64,000 nt of DNA from Bradyrhizobium sp. (GCF_022844465.1 NZ_JALHLP010000015.1:1-64000), one strand, 5' to 3'; counted from the stretch's first letter, positions 9,085-17,564 are shown. Made by a program: numbers and translations. The notes: a model not told the origin generated them from the sequence alone.

Positions 9085-9197
9085 TCGTTTATGACTCTCT
9101 TTGTCCTCGTTTGGACACCGAGTGGCTCCTGTCCACTCTGTTTGACGCCTCCCTGTTATCAACTTCAAAGCCGCCGGAAACGGCGGCTCTTTTTTTC
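9085..9197 (+). ncRNA. mmgR: Trans-acting small RNA of the alpha-r14 / mmgR (suhB motif) family
   Basis: No gene lies between DUF1192 and rcdA. The stretch holds the hallmarks I recall for the alpha-r14 family (first described as the suhB motif): TGACTCTC, a pyrimidine-rich segment, GACGCCTCCCTGTTA with the anti-Shine-Dalgarno word CCTCCC at 9148-9153, and a perfect terminator hairpin with seven Ts. A second imperfect hairpin (GAGTGG/CCACTC, 9120-9138) lies upstream. In Sinorhizobium, MmgR influences polyhydroxybutyrate storage. The 5' end is approximate. Family assignment is by recalled motif, not by covariance search. Confidence 0.72.
9169..9196 (+). terminator. Rho-independent terminator of the small RNA
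   Basis: Perfect 8-bp stem AGCCGCCG / CGGCGGCT with a GAAA tetraloop (9177-9180), followed by CTTTTTTT. It is one of the strongest intrinsic terminators in the window. Confidence 0.92.
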
Positions 9198-9323
9198 CCG
9201 CCACGGCTGGAAACCATAAATCCGGTTGCTGCTGGACTCTCGCCCGCACCCGCGCAATGATTTGTTCATCATAAACCGGGGTCCAAAGCCGGTCAGTATC
9301 CAGTGGCGTGAGGGGCGTTAATC

Positions 9324-9836
9324 ATGGCGGACCGTTCGCATAGCGAATCCGCGCTCGTGTTGTTCAGCGAGCGACTGACAAATTCCGCAGCTTTCCAAAC
9401 CCTGTTTCGGGAAGGCATGGACCTGGTCGAGGAGACCGCCGCCTATCTCGACGGTGACGGCCGCGCCGACGCCAAGGCGCTCGAGCGCTCGGTCAGTATC
9501 ACTTACGCAACCGAAAGCATGCGGCTGACCACCCGCCTGATGCAGCTTGCCTCCTGGCTATTGCTGCACCGCGCGGTCAAGGAAGGCGAGATGACGCTGA
9601 CCCAGGCCAACCGCGAAAAGACCAAGGTCAAGCTCTCCGCCGCTGAACCCGGACCTGAGGACATGATCGCCAAACTGCCGCAGCCATTGCAGGATCTGAT
9701 CGCGCGCTCGATGAGCCTGCAGTCGCGGGTGCGCCGGCTCGACACCACGATCCATGCGTCGCCGGCGGAACGTGCGCCGATCGGCAATCCGCTGGTGCCG
9801 CAGATGAACCGTCTGAAGGCGGCGTTCGAGCAGTAG
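9324..9836 (+). CDS. rcdA: RcdA-family protease adaptor (DUF1465), regulator of CtrA degradation
   Basis: 170 aa from ATG 9324. The sequence shows the three-helix DUF1465 core: SERLTNSAAFQTLFREGM, LVEETAAYLDG and ESMRLTTRLMQLASWLLLHR, followed by LTQANREKTKVKL and the tail RMSLQSRVRRLD (in part LQSRVRRLDTTI). In Caulobacter, RcdA is an adaptor that delivers CtrA and other substrates to ClpXP with CpdR and PopA, tying proteolysis to the cell cycle. A disordered C-terminal tail matches the family. It is a single gene ending at a bidirectional terminator shared with rpmE. Confidence 0.88.
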   Translation: MADRSHSESALVLFSERLTNSAAFQTLFREGMDLVEETAAYLDGDGRADAKALERSVSITYATESMRLTTRLMQLASWLLLHRAVKEGEMTLTQANREKTKVKLSAAEPGPEDMIAKLPQPLQDLIARSMSLQSRVRRLDTTIHASPAERAPIGNPLVPQMNRLKAAFEQ

Positions 9837-9843
9837 TTGCATC

Positions 9844-9885
9844 CGTCATTCCGGGTTCGATGCTTTGCATCGCCCCGGAATGACG
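9844..9885. repeat. Palindromic intergenic repeat, family A
   Basis: CGTCATTCCGGG (9844-9855) and CCCCGGAATGACG (9873-9885) form inverted arms around TTCGATGCTTTGCATCG, itself a small hairpin. A partial arm, CCGGAATGACG, recurs at about 9898. It is related to the copies at 4346, 35472 and 58628. Confidence 0.88.
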
Positions 9886-9912
9886 ATAGTGAAAAACCGG
9901 AATGACGACACC

Positions 9913-9944
9913 AAAAAACGCCCCGGCAAAACCGGGGCGTTTTG
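9913..9944. terminator. Bidirectional terminator between rcdA and rpmE
   Basis: AAAAAACGCCCCGG, loop CAAAA, then CCGGGGCGTTTT. The GC stem is flanked by an A-run on the left and a T-run on the right, so it can end both the plus-strand rcdA and the minus-strand rpmE transcripts. Confidence 0.9.
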
Positions 9945-9978
9945 TATTTTTGGGCAGGTGAAAGAGCGTCGAAGCCCC

Positions 9979-10206
9979 TCAGTCCTTCTTGAGAAAGCCC
10001 GAGAATTTCTTCTGGAAGCGCGATACGCGGCCGCCGCGGTCGAGCAGCTGCTGCGAGCCGCCGGTCCAGGCCGGATGCGACTTGGAGTCGATATCGAGAT
10101 TCAACTTGTCGCCTTCCTTGCCCCAGGTGGAGCGGGTCTGGTACTCGGTCCCGTCGGTCATTACGACCGTAATCATATGATAGTTCGGGTGAATTTCGGC
10201 TTTCAT
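9979..10206 (-). CDS. rpmE: 50S ribosomal protein L31
   Basis: 75 aa from ATG 10206. MKAEIHPNYHMITVVMTDG and GDKLNLDIDSKSHPAWTGG are standard for bacterial L31, followed by DRGGRVSRFQKKFSGF. The zinc-binding CxxC pairs of the C+ form are absent, so this is the zinc-independent version common in alphaproteobacteria. It is divergent from the ABC exporter gene and ends at the shared terminator. Confidence 0.96.
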   Translation of the reverse strand: MKAEIHPNYHMITVVMTDGTEYQTRSTWGKEGDKLNLDIDSKSHPAWTGGSQQLLDRGGRVSRFQKKFSGFLKKD

Positions 10207-10385
10207 GGCATATCCTTCGGCGCGCCTGCGCCCGTCGAAATATCAGGGGGTACGGGATTTGGGCGGGTCTATAGCGCAAGCGGACCGCCAAAACAAGCGA
10301 CGTGTCGCGGCGATCGCCAATCTCACCGATTTGCCAGGCCGGGCCGCTGGGCCTATCTGGGAGCGGCAGAACGGGTCGGGATTTC

Positions 10386-12242
10386 ATGAGCGCAGCGGAA
10401 CGGGTTGAAGAGGTCGGCGGTACGCCGCCGCGGCGCGATGCCCTGCTCGAGGAAGCGGCCCTGATCGAGGCCCAGCTGACGCAGTCGCCGGCCCGGACCG
10501 GCGCCAGGCTCCGCCCGCTGCTGGCGCTGGCGCCCTATGTCGCGCGCTATCGCGGCCGGGCGATGCTTGCCTTCATCGCGCTGACGATCGCCGCGATCAC
10601 CACGCTGATCGTGCCGATCGCGGTCAGGCGCCTGATCGATTTCGGCTTCAGCCCGGAGGGCATCGCCCTCATCAACAGCTATTTCAGCGTCATGATCGCG
10701 GTGGTCGCGGTGCTGGCCGCGGCGAGCGCGTCCCGCTACTACCTCGTGATGACGATCGGCGAGCGCATCGTCGCCGATCTCAGGCGCGACGTGTTCGCGC
10801 ACCTGACGTCGCTGTCGCCCGCGTTCTTCGATTCGGCGCGCTCGGGCGAACTGGTGTCGCGGCTTACGGCCGACACCACCCAGATCAAGTCCGCCGTGGG
10901 CGCCTCGGTGTCGATCGCGCTGCGCAATATGATGCTGTTCATCGGCGCCAGCGCCATGATGGTGATCACCAGCCCCAAGCTTTCCGGCTTCGTGCTGCTG
11001 GCGATCCCGCTGATCGTGCTGCCGCTGGTGGCGTTCGGGCGCTGGGTGCGGCGGCTGTCGCGTAACGCCCAGGACACGCTGGCGGAGGCCAGCGCCTATG
11101 CTTCCGAACTGGTCGGCGCGATCCGGACCGTGCAGGCCAATACCAGCGAGCGGCTGGCCACCGACCGCTTCGGCGGCGAGGTCGAGGCGGCCTATGAGGC
11201 GGCGCGCAGCTCGACGCAGGCGCGCGCGGTGCTGACCCTGATCATCATCTTCATCGTGTTCTCCAGCGTGGTGGCGATCCTGTGGGTCGGCTCGCACGAC
11301 GTGCTGACCGGCGCGATCACGCCGGGCCGGCTCGGCCAGTTCGTGCTGTATGCGGCGTTCGCCGCGACCGCGCTCGGCCAGCTCAGCGAGGTCTGGGGCG
11401 AAGTCTCGGCCGCCTCAGGCGCGGCCGAACGGCTGTTCGAGATCCTGCGCGTGAAGTCGCAGATTGTCGCGCCGGCGCGGCCGGTCGCGCTGCCGCGGCC
11501 GGCGCGCGGCGACGTCGGCTTTGACGGGGTCAGCTTTTCCTATCCGACGCGGCCGGACACGCTCGCGATCGACAATGTTTCGCTGACGGTCAAGGCCGGT
11601 GAAAAGGTTGCGATCGTCGGCCCCTCGGGTGCCGGCAAAAGCACGCTGTTTCATCTGCTGCTGCGGTTCTACGATCCCGCCCGCGGCACCATCGCGCTCG
11701 ATGGCGTGCCGATCAGGTCGGCCGATCCGGTCGAGGTGCGTTCGCGCATCGCGCTGGTGCCGCAGGACTCGGTGGTGTTCGCGGCCAGCGCGCGCGAAAA
11801 CATTCGCTTCGGCCGGCCCGGCGCCAGCGACGCCGAGGTCGAGCGGGCCGCCGATCTCGCCCACGCCACCGAATTCCTGCGCCGCCTGCCGGGCGGTTTC
11901 GAGGCGCCGCTCGGCGAGCGCGGCGTCACGCTGTCCGGCGGCCAGCGCCAGCGTATCGCGATCGCCCGCGCGGTGCTTCGCGACGCGCCATTGTTGCTGC
12001 TCGACGAGGCCACGTCTTCGCTGGATGCGGAGAGCGAGACGCTGGTGCAAACCGCGCTGGAACAGCTGATGCGCCACCGCACCACGCTCGTGATCGCCCA
12101 TCGCCTCGCAACCGTGCTGTCCTGCGACCGCATCCTTGTGATGGATCAGGGCCGCATCGTCGAACAGGGCACCCATGCCGAGCTGGTCGCCGCCAACGGG
12201 CTGTACGCAAGGCTGGCGAGGCTGCAATTCGAAGGGATCTGA
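10386..12242 (+). CDS. ABC transporter, fused permease and ATP-binding protein (ABCB/MsbA-like exporter)
   Basis: 618 aa from ATG 10386; the frame opens earlier at 10302, but the extension lacks similarity. About six membrane helices lie in residues 40-320 (first MLAFIALTIAAITTLIVPIA), with ERIVADLRRDVFAHLTSLSP as the coupling-helix region. The nucleotide-binding domain has Walker A GPSGAGKS, Q-loop LVPQDSVVF, signature LSGGQRQRIAIARA, Walker B LLLLDEATSSLD and H-loop VIAHRLAT, all intact. It works as a homodimer in the inner membrane. Lipid or drug export is the family role; the substrate is unknown. It is followed by a convergent small gene. Confidence 0.93.
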   Translation: MSAAERVEEVGGTPPRRDALLEEAALIEAQLTQSPARTGARLRPLLALAPYVARYRGRAMLAFIALTIAAITTLIVPIAVRRLIDFGFSPEGIALINSYFSVMIAVVAVLAAASASRYYLVMTIGERIVADLRRDVFAHLTSLSPAFFDSARSGELVSRLTADTTQIKSAVGASVSIALRNMMLFIGASAMMVITSPKLSGFVLLAIPLIVLPLVAFGRWVRRLSRNAQDTLAEASAYASELVGAIRTVQANTSERLATDRFGGEVEAAYEAARSSTQARAVLTLIIIFIVFSSVVAILWVGSHDVLTGAITPGRLGQFVLYAAFAATALGQLSEVWGEVSAASGAAERLFEILRVKSQIVAPARPVALPRPARGDVGFDGVSFSYPTRPDTLAIDNVSLTVKAGEKVAIVGPSGAGKSTLFHLLLRFYDPARGTIALDGVPIRSADPVEVRSRIALVPQDSVVFAASARENIRFGRPGASDAEVERAADLAHATEFLRRLPGGFEAPLGERGVTLSGGQRQRIAIARAVLRDAPLLLLDEATSSLDAESETLVQTALEQLMRHRTTLVIAHRLATVLSCDRILVMDQGRIVEQGTHAELVAANGLYARLARLQFEGI

Positions 12243-12246
12243 ATCT

Positions 12247-12483
12247 TCAGCCGTCGTCGTTGGGGAGGGCGGGCGATCCCTTGTTCAACGCCCGTTTGCG
12301 GGCGGGCTCGGCGGGTCGGCTGCCGCACGCCGGACGATCCATTTGCGAGCTATCGTGCGTTACGACGGCTTGTTCGATGTCGCGTGCGGCGTAGCGTTGA
12401 TCCAGATAGGTCCCCAAGAAGTATCCTGCGACGATCATCACCACAAACGTCGCCGTGCGCTGGGCCAAACCGGATCGCGTCAT
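12247..12483 (-). CDS. Small single-pass membrane protein, unknown
   Basis: 78 aa from ATG 12483. One predicted transmembrane helix (TATFVVMIVAGYFLGTYL, residues 10-27) is followed by a hydrophilic Pro/Arg-rich tail. It ends five bases from the ABC gene stop in convergent orientation. I do not recognise a family. The membrane helix supports it, but the tail could be chance high-GC coding, so confidence is moderate. Confidence 0.5.
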   Translation of the reverse strand: MTRSGLAQRTATFVVMIVAGYFLGTYLDQRYAARDIEQAVVTHDSSQMDRPACGSRPAEPARKRALNKGSPALPNDDG

Positions 12484-12571
12484 CGATCGTCTCCGCTGGT
12501 AGCCATGAGCCCGGGGCGCGGGCCCGCGCTCTACCAGTAGAGCGGCGAACAGATCATGCCTGTGACCAAGG

Positions 12572-13021
12572 TCACGCCCGCCATGTCATTCGCAACACCG
12601 GCCGTCCCGAGGTCGGGTTCACGTCCTCGCCGTCATCCATGAAGCTGTTGCGCCGATAGAAGCGGATGGCGCGCGCATTGTCCTTGTTGACGTGCAGCGT
12701 GATGCCGCCGGGAGACCTGCGCTTGGCCTCATCCACCAGGGCGCCGGCGAGGCTCGAGCCCCAGCGGTCGGGGCGAACCACGAGCTGGTCGAGATAGCCG
12801 GATCCGTCAATGGTCACGAAGCCGAGCAGCGCTCCCGCCTGTTCGGCGACGATGATCGCGGCGTTGGGCACCAGCTCGTTGCGCCAGCGCTCGCGCCACC
12901 ACGCCAAGCGCGCGGTGAAATCGATTGAGGGATAGGTCCGCTGCCAGGTTTGCCGCCACAGCTCGATGGACGCGTCTTCGTCGTCGGCGCGATAGGAACG
13001 GAGCGTGAAATCCGCGGCCAC
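12572..13021 (-). CDS. GNAT family N-acetyltransferase
   Basis: 149 aa if started at GTG 13021, where similarity begins (FTLRSYRADDEDASIELWRQ). The GNAT core has AEQAGALLGFVTID (beta 4), LDQLVVRPDRWGSSLAGALV (acetyl-CoA loop region) and LHVNKDNARAIRFYRRNSF. The frame stays open to ATG 13078, but those 19 residues (MFEHDLFGKPLH and on) are encoded by a dispersed repeat and also occur next to unrelated genes, so they are probably not part of the ancestral protein. The substrate is unknown. Confidence 0.85.
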   Translation of the reverse strand: MAADFTLRSYRADDEDASIELWRQTWQRTYPSIDFTARLAWWRERWRNELVPNAAIIVAEQAGALLGFVTIDGSGYLDQLVVRPDRWGSSLAGALVDEAKRRSPGGITLHVNKDNARAIRFYRRNSFMDDGEDVNPTSGRPVLRMTWRA

Positions 13022-13106
13022 TAGAGCACGGTCCGGAAAGATGTGAAGCGGTTTTCCGAAAAGATCGTGCTCAAACAAAGAGCTGAAGTGCGATGGTGAT
13101 TCATCC
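13022..13106. repeat. Dispersed intergenic repeat, family B, copy 1
   Basis: Core words are TCCGGAAAGATGTGAAGCGG, TTTTCCGAAAAGATCGTGCT and CAAACAAAGAGCT, ending GATTCATCC. The same order occurs at 47149 and 56914 with a few substitutions. CGGAAA and TTTTCCG form a hairpin. On the minus strand all copies can encode MFEHDLFGKPLH. Confidence 0.85.
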
Positions 13107-13116
13107 TCGTCGCGCT

Positions 13117-14145
13117 TTAGCGTTCCGTCAGCTTCAGCTCGATCCGGCGGTTGCGCCGGTAGGCCTCGTCGGTCGGGGCGACGTCGAGCGGCTGGAACTC
13201 GGCGAAGCCTGCGGCGACCAGCCGTTGCGCTGGCACCCCGAGCGAAACCAGGTACTGCACCACCGAAATGGCGCGGGCCGACGACAATTCCCAGTTGGAC
13301 TTGAACAGCGGCGAATTGATCGGCCGCATGTCGGTGTGGCCGTCCACCCGCAGCACCCAGGCGATCTCGCCGGGGATCTGCTTGTCCAGATCGATCAGCG
13401 CGGTAGCAAGCTTGTCGAGTTCGGCGCGGCCTTCGGGCAGCAGCAGCGCCTGGCCGGTATCAAAGAACACTTCCGACTGAAACACGAAGCGGTCGCCGAC
13501 GATCCGGATGTCCGGCCGGTTGCCGAGGATGGCGCGAAGGCGGCCGAAGAATTCCGAGCGGTAGCGCGACAATTCCTGCACCCGCTGCGCCAGCGCGACG
13601 TTGAGACGCTGGCCGAGATCGGCGATGCGTCCCTGCGATTCCCTGTCGCGCTTCTCGGAGGTCTCGAGCGCCTCCTCAAGCGCCGCGAGCTGGCGGCGCA
13701 GCGCGCTGATCTGCTGGTTCAGCACCTCGATCTGGGCGAGCGCGCGCGCGGTGACGCCCTTTTCGGATTCGAGCGCCTTGTTCAGTTCGTTGGCGCGGCC
13801 CTGGGCGTCGCTGCCGGCGCCGGCAAGGCCGTCATACAGCCCCTTGATGCGGTCGCGCTCGCCCTCGGCGGAGGCGAGGCCGGCGCGCAGTTGCGAGATC
13901 TGGTCGTCCAGCGAGAGCCTGCCGAGCTTTTCCAGCGACAACAGATCGTTCAGCTGCGCGATCCTGGCGTTGAGCTGTTCCAGCGCCTTGTCCTTGCCGG
14001 TGACCTCCTGCGACAGAAAGAACTGCACGACGAGGAACACCGACAGCAGGAACACGATCGACAGCACCAGCGTCGAGAGCGCGTCGACGAACCCCGGCCA
14101 GTAGTTGAGGCCGGATTCACTTCGTCTTGCGCGGGCGAGGGCCAT
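13117..14145 (-). CDS. OmpA/MotB-type peptidoglycan-binding protein with long coiled coil
   Basis: 342 aa from ATG 14145, overlapping the upstream gene by 29 bases. The N-terminus matches MotB-like plugs: GLNYWPGFVDALSTLVLSIV is one membrane helix carrying an Asp that could take part in proton flow. Residues 60-190 form a coiled coil (LEQLNARIAQLNDLLS and on). The C-terminus is an OmpA-like domain with FFDTGQALLLPEGRAELDKL, RVDGHTDMRPI, SSARAISVVQYLV and NRRIELKLTER. With the MotA-like partner it probably forms an ion-driven inner-membrane complex anchored to the wall. It is not in a flagellar cluster. Confidence 0.9.
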   Translation of the reverse strand: MALARARRSESGLNYWPGFVDALSTLVLSIVFLLSVFLVVQFFLSQEVTGKDKALEQLNARIAQLNDLLSLEKLGRLSLDDQISQLRAGLASAEGERDRIKGLYDGLAGAGSDAQGRANELNKALESEKGVTARALAQIEVLNQQISALRRQLAALEEALETSEKRDRESQGRIADLGQRLNVALAQRVQELSRYRSEFFGRLRAILGNRPDIRIVGDRFVFQSEVFFDTGQALLLPEGRAELDKLATALIDLDKQIPGEIAWVLRVDGHTDMRPINSPLFKSNWELSSARAISVVQYLVSLGVPAQRLVAAGFAEFQPLDVAPTDEAYRRNRRIELKLTER

Positions 14146-15166
14146 CTGTGTCTCCGAGTGACTTGGTGAGCTCTTTTTCCGGCTGGCGGGCGATCTGCTC
14201 CAACAGCTTCTTGATCTCGCGGCTCTGCTCGCCCTGGCCATCGGCCCATTCGCGGATCATCTGCTGCTCGGTGCGCATATGCGCCACCAGGCCCTGGATC
14301 GCCTCGGCGAGATTGGCCATCGCCGCGGAAGTGTTGCGGCTGCCGCCGCTCTCCTCGACCACGGCGCGAAGCCGGTCCATTGCCTGCTGGAATTCTCCGC
14401 CAAGGCCGGGTCCGCCGTCGCCGGCATATTCGCGCACCGTGGAGGCGAGCCAGTCTTCGAGGTCGGTATAGAAGCGGTTCTGCGCCTGGCTCGACTGCAG
14501 GTCGAGGAAGCCCAGGATCAGCGAGCCGGCAAGGCCGAACAGCGACGACGAGAACGAAATTCCCATGCCGCTGAGCGGCGCTGCCAGCCCCTCTTTCAGG
14601 GTGTCGAACAGGGAGCCGGCGTCGCCGCCGACCTTCAATCCGTCGATCACCTTGCCGACCGAGCTGACGGTTTCAATCAGGCCCCAGAACGTGCCGAGCA
14701 GCCCGAGAAACACCAGCAGGCCGGTCATGTAGCGGGAAATGTCGCGCGCTTCATCCAGCCGGGTCGCGATCGAATCCAGCAAATGCCGCATGGTTTGCTG
14801 GGAAATAGCCATTCGTCCCGAGCGCTCGCCGCCGAGGATCGCCGCCATCGGCGCCAATAGCGTCGGACGTCGCGCGATCGCCAGACCGGGATCGGCGATG
14901 CGGAAATTGTTGACCCAGGCGACTTCGGGATAGAGCCGGACCACCTGCCGGAACGACAGGATGATGCCGATCAGGAGCACGGCGCCGATCAGCGCGTTGA
15001 GGCCGGGATTGGCGAAGAACGCGGTGATGATCGGCTTGTAGAGCACGACCATGACCAACGCGCACAGCACCAGGAACACCAGCATCCGCACCAGGAAAAT
15101 CCGGGGCGAGGACAATTTGCTCAGTTCGATTTCAATTTCCGAGCGGGAGGAGGGGCCTGAGGGCAT
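14117..15166 (-). CDS. MotA/TolQ/ExbB-type proton channel protein
   Basis: 349 aa from ATG 15166. Two N-terminal membrane helices (IFLVRMLVFLVLCALVMVVL, and ALIGAVLLIGIILSF) precede the signature region YMTGLLVFLGLLGTFWGLIE and LAAPLSGMGISFSSSLFGLA, which is the MotA_ExbB channel core. The last 100 residues are a charged cytoplasmic helix. It is translationally coupled to the OmpA-type partner, whose start lies inside its 3' end. In alphaproteobacteria this pair is often annotated as biopolymer transporter or motor protein without known cargo. Confidence 0.9.
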   Translation of the reverse strand: MPSGPSSRSEIEIELSKLSSPRIFLVRMLVFLVLCALVMVVLYKPIITAFFANPGLNALIGAVLLIGIILSFRQVVRLYPEVAWVNNFRIADPGLAIARRPTLLAPMAAILGGERSGRMAISQQTMRHLLDSIATRLDEARDISRYMTGLLVFLGLLGTFWGLIETVSSVGKVIDGLKVGGDAGSLFDTLKEGLAAPLSGMGISFSSSLFGLAGSLILGFLDLQSSQAQNRFYTDLEDWLASTVREYAGDGGPGLGGEFQQAMDRLRAVVEESGGSRNTSAAMANLAEAIQGLVAHMRTEQQMIREWADGQGEQSREIKKLLEQIARQPEKELTKSLGDTDGPRPRKTK

Positions 15167-15337
15167 AAGCGGGTGTCATCCGTTGCGAAAAGCCGCGCTG
15201 ACAAACAATATGGCACAGCGGGCGGAGATAAAAGCAGGAAGCTCCGTTTCGGGCCAACCCGGCTGGAACCTGTTGATGAAACCGGGCCTCGATATCAGCG
15301 TATTTTGTATCGGTTCGATGTCCAACCGGGAATTTCC

Positions 15338-16177
15338 ATGACCGTTCTTTATCTGCAAGCGCTGGCCGCCATCGCGATCTCGCTCGCCGTCCTGATGGCG
15401 GGCGCCTGGGTGATGCAGCAACGAACCGGCAATTCAGGTTGGGTCGATACCATCTGGACCTTTTCGCTGGGACTGGTCGGCGTCGCCAGCGCATTGTGGC
15501 CGGTCGGAGGCGCGGAGCCCAGCGCCCGGCAATGGCTGGTAGCGGCGCTGGTTGCGATATGGTCGCTGCGGCTCGGGGTCCATATCGCGATCCGCAGCGC
15601 CGCGATCACCGACGACCCGCGTTATGCCGCCTATGCCAGGGAATGGGGCGCCGACGCCCCGCGAAGGATGTTCATCTTCCTGCAGAATCAGGCGCTGGGA
15701 TCGATCCCGCTGGTGTTCGCGATCTTTGTGGCGGCGCGCTTTCCCGGCGATGGGCTGCGGCTGGCGGATGTTCTCGGCGCGATGATCCTGCTGGTGGGCA
15801 TTGCGGGAGAGGCGATAGCCGACGCGCAGCTCAAGGCGTTCAGAACCAATCCAGCCAACAAGGGCCGGGTTTGCGATGTCGGGCTGTGGCGCTGGTCGCG
15901 GCATCCGAATTACTTCTTCGAATGGTTCGGGTGGCTGGCCTATCCGGTGATCGCACTCTCGATCGGCGACGCCGTCGCCTATCCCTGGGGCTGGGCCGCG
16001 CTGCTGGCGCCGGCCTTCATGTACTGGATCCTGGTGTACGTCACCGGCATCCCGCCGCTGGAGGAGCAGATGCTGCGCTCGCGCGGCGATCGCTATCGTG
16101 ACTACCAGTCGCGCACCAGCCCGTTCTTTCCACTGCCGCCGCGGGCCGACCCGGAGGGCCGCGTGAGCGCCAAGTAA
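15338..16177 (+). CDS. DUF1295 membrane protein (steroid 5-alpha-reductase-like fold)
   Basis: 279 aa from ATG 15338. At least six hydrophobic segments start at LQALAAIAISLAVLMAGAWV. The conserved C-terminal block CDVGLWRWSRHPNYFFEW, then EEQMLRSRGDRYRDYQ, is the DUF1295/ICMT-like signature that binds a reduced nicotinamide cofactor in relatives. It is likely an integral-membrane reductase or methyltransferase-related enzyme. It is 31 bases upstream of a CFA-synthase-like gene on the same strand, suggesting a joint role in modifying acyl chains. Confidence 0.88.
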   Translation: MTVLYLQALAAIAISLAVLMAGAWVMQQRTGNSGWVDTIWTFSLGLVGVASALWPVGGAEPSARQWLVAALVAIWSLRLGVHIAIRSAAITDDPRYAAYAREWGADAPRRMFIFLQNQALGSIPLVFAIFVAARFPGDGLRLADVLGAMILLVGIAGEAIADAQLKAFRTNPANKGRVCDVGLWRWSRHPNYFFEWFGWLAYPVIALSIGDAVAYPWGWAALLAPAFMYWILVYVTGIPPLEEQMLRSRGDRYRDYQSRTSPFFPLPPRADPEGRVSAK

Positions 16178-16208
16178 AGGATCATGCTCAAGAAAAGGGC
16201 GAGGCCAT

Positions 16209-17237
16209 GTGAGCTTTCTGTCCACCATCGTCGGCACGGCCGAACGCGTGCCGCTGCCCGATCTTCTGATTCGCGCCGCGATCCGTCGGCTTTGTTCGCG
16301 CACCGCCACCAGGCTCGCCGCGGCGACGGCGGAAAGCGATGCCCGGTTCGCTGACCTGATGGCGGTGCGCGCCATTGCCGAACATGCCGACGTGGCCAAC
16401 GCCCAGCACTACGAGCTGCCGGCGGCGTTCTTCGCCCTCGTGCTGGGACCTCACCGAAAATATTCGTCCTGCTTCTACCGCGAGCCGGACTCGACCTTGC
16501 AGGAGGCCGAGGAGGAGGCGCTGCGCCAGACCGTCGCCCATGCCGACCTCGGCGACGGAAAATCCATCCTCGAACTCGGCTGCGGCTGGGGGTCGCTGTC
16601 GCTCTGGATGGCGCGGCAGTTCCCGCATGCGTCGGTCACGGCGGTTTCCAACTCGCATTCGCAGCGCGCCTATATTGAGGGCGAAGCGGCAACGCGCGGC
16701 CTGACCAACCTGCGGGTCGTTACCTCGGATATGAACGTGTTCGCACCCACCGCCCGGTTCGACCGCATCGTTTCCGTCGAGATGTTCGAGCACATGATGA
16801 ACTGGCGCGAACTGATGACGCGGGCGCGCTCATGGCTCGAGCCGGATGGCCGCTTGTTCCTGCACGTCTTCACCCATCATGCCGGCACCTATCTGTTCGA
16901 TCGCGCCGATGACGAAGACTGGATCGCGCGGCATTTCTTCACCGGCGGCGTGATGCCGAGCCACCATCTGATCCGGCAATACGCCGATTTGTTTGCGGTC
17001 GAAAAGGAATGGCGCTGGAGCGGCGCGCATTACCAGCGCACGGCGCAGGACTGGCTGGACAATTTCGACAGCCACCGCGACGAGATCGAGCGCGTGCTGC
17101 GCGGCGTCTATGGCGGCGAGACCGCCTTGTGGATGCGACGCTGGCGCTGGTTCTTCCTCGCCACCGCCGTCATGTTCGGCTATGCCGATGGCGGCGAATG
17201 GGGCGTCAGCCATTACCGGCTGAAGGCGGCGGGTTAG
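16209..17237 (+). CDS. Cyclopropane-fatty-acid-synthase-like SAM methyltransferase
   Basis: 342 aa from GTG 16209. QHYELPAAFFALVLGPHRKYSSCFY is the N-terminal CFA-synthase landmark (read in parts), followed by the SAM motif ILELGCGWGSLSLWMAR, VTAVSNSHSQRAYIE, then VSVEMFEHMMNWRELM and LHVFTHHAG. It should transfer a methyl group to an unsaturated acyl chain of a membrane lipid. It lacks the long N-terminal domain of E. coli Cfa. Relatives include methyltransferases of furan fatty acid synthesis, but this product cannot be told from sequence. Probable operon with the DUF1295 gene. Confidence 0.9.
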   Translation: MSFLSTIVGTAERVPLPDLLIRAAIRRLCSRTATRLAAATAESDARFADLMAVRAIAEHADVANAQHYELPAAFFALVLGPHRKYSSCFYREPDSTLQEAEEEALRQTVAHADLGDGKSILELGCGWGSLSLWMARQFPHASVTAVSNSHSQRAYIEGEAATRGLTNLRVVTSDMNVFAPTARFDRIVSVEMFEHMMNWRELMTRARSWLEPDGRLFLHVFTHHAGTYLFDRADDEDWIARHFFTGGVMPSHHLIRQYADLFAVEKEWRWSGAHYQRTAQDWLDNFDSHRDEIERVLRGVYGGETALWMRRWRWFFLATAVMFGYADGGEWGVSHYRLKAAG

Positions 17238-17564
17238 CGCATCGCATCGCTGCCTTACTTTTTTGCAGCTTGCCGCCTTCTTGTTCGGTTGGATTGCCGC
17301 TGGCCGGGATCAAGCGCTACGTCATTTGCAAGGCGCACCCTCACAATCGAGTGAGTCATCAAAAGATGATGAATATCAAAACGATAAAGCCGTGTGACAT
17401 TGAGCCGCCGCCGCCCGATATTGCGTCGCAACAAGATCCCTTTATCCTTTGTTCATATTCGGGATTCGAACAACCAAGACAGAACAGCCAGACGTTTGTC
17501 GCGAATTCTCGTTTCGTCGCGAATGCTCAATTCGCGCTTCAACTCATCTGGGGTCAGACTTCCA
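17238..17564 (+). promoter_or_regulatory. Upstream region of the RND efflux operon with repeated GTCGCGAAT words
   Basis: 327 bases without a gene, more AT-rich than the surroundings. GTCGCGAAT occurs at 17498-17506 and 17516-17524, and its complement ATTCGC at 17530-17535, forming a direct plus inverted arrangement 30-65 bases before the adaptor start. It could be a regulator site, but no regulator gene is adjacent. Nothing else recognisable was seen. Confidence 0.35.

Noticed and set aside
13117..15166. Possible Zorya phage-defence pair (ZorA/ZorB-like)
   Set aside because: A MotA-like and OmpA-like pair is present, but no ZorC, ZorD or ZorE gene lies near, and the ZorA-type very long tail is absent.
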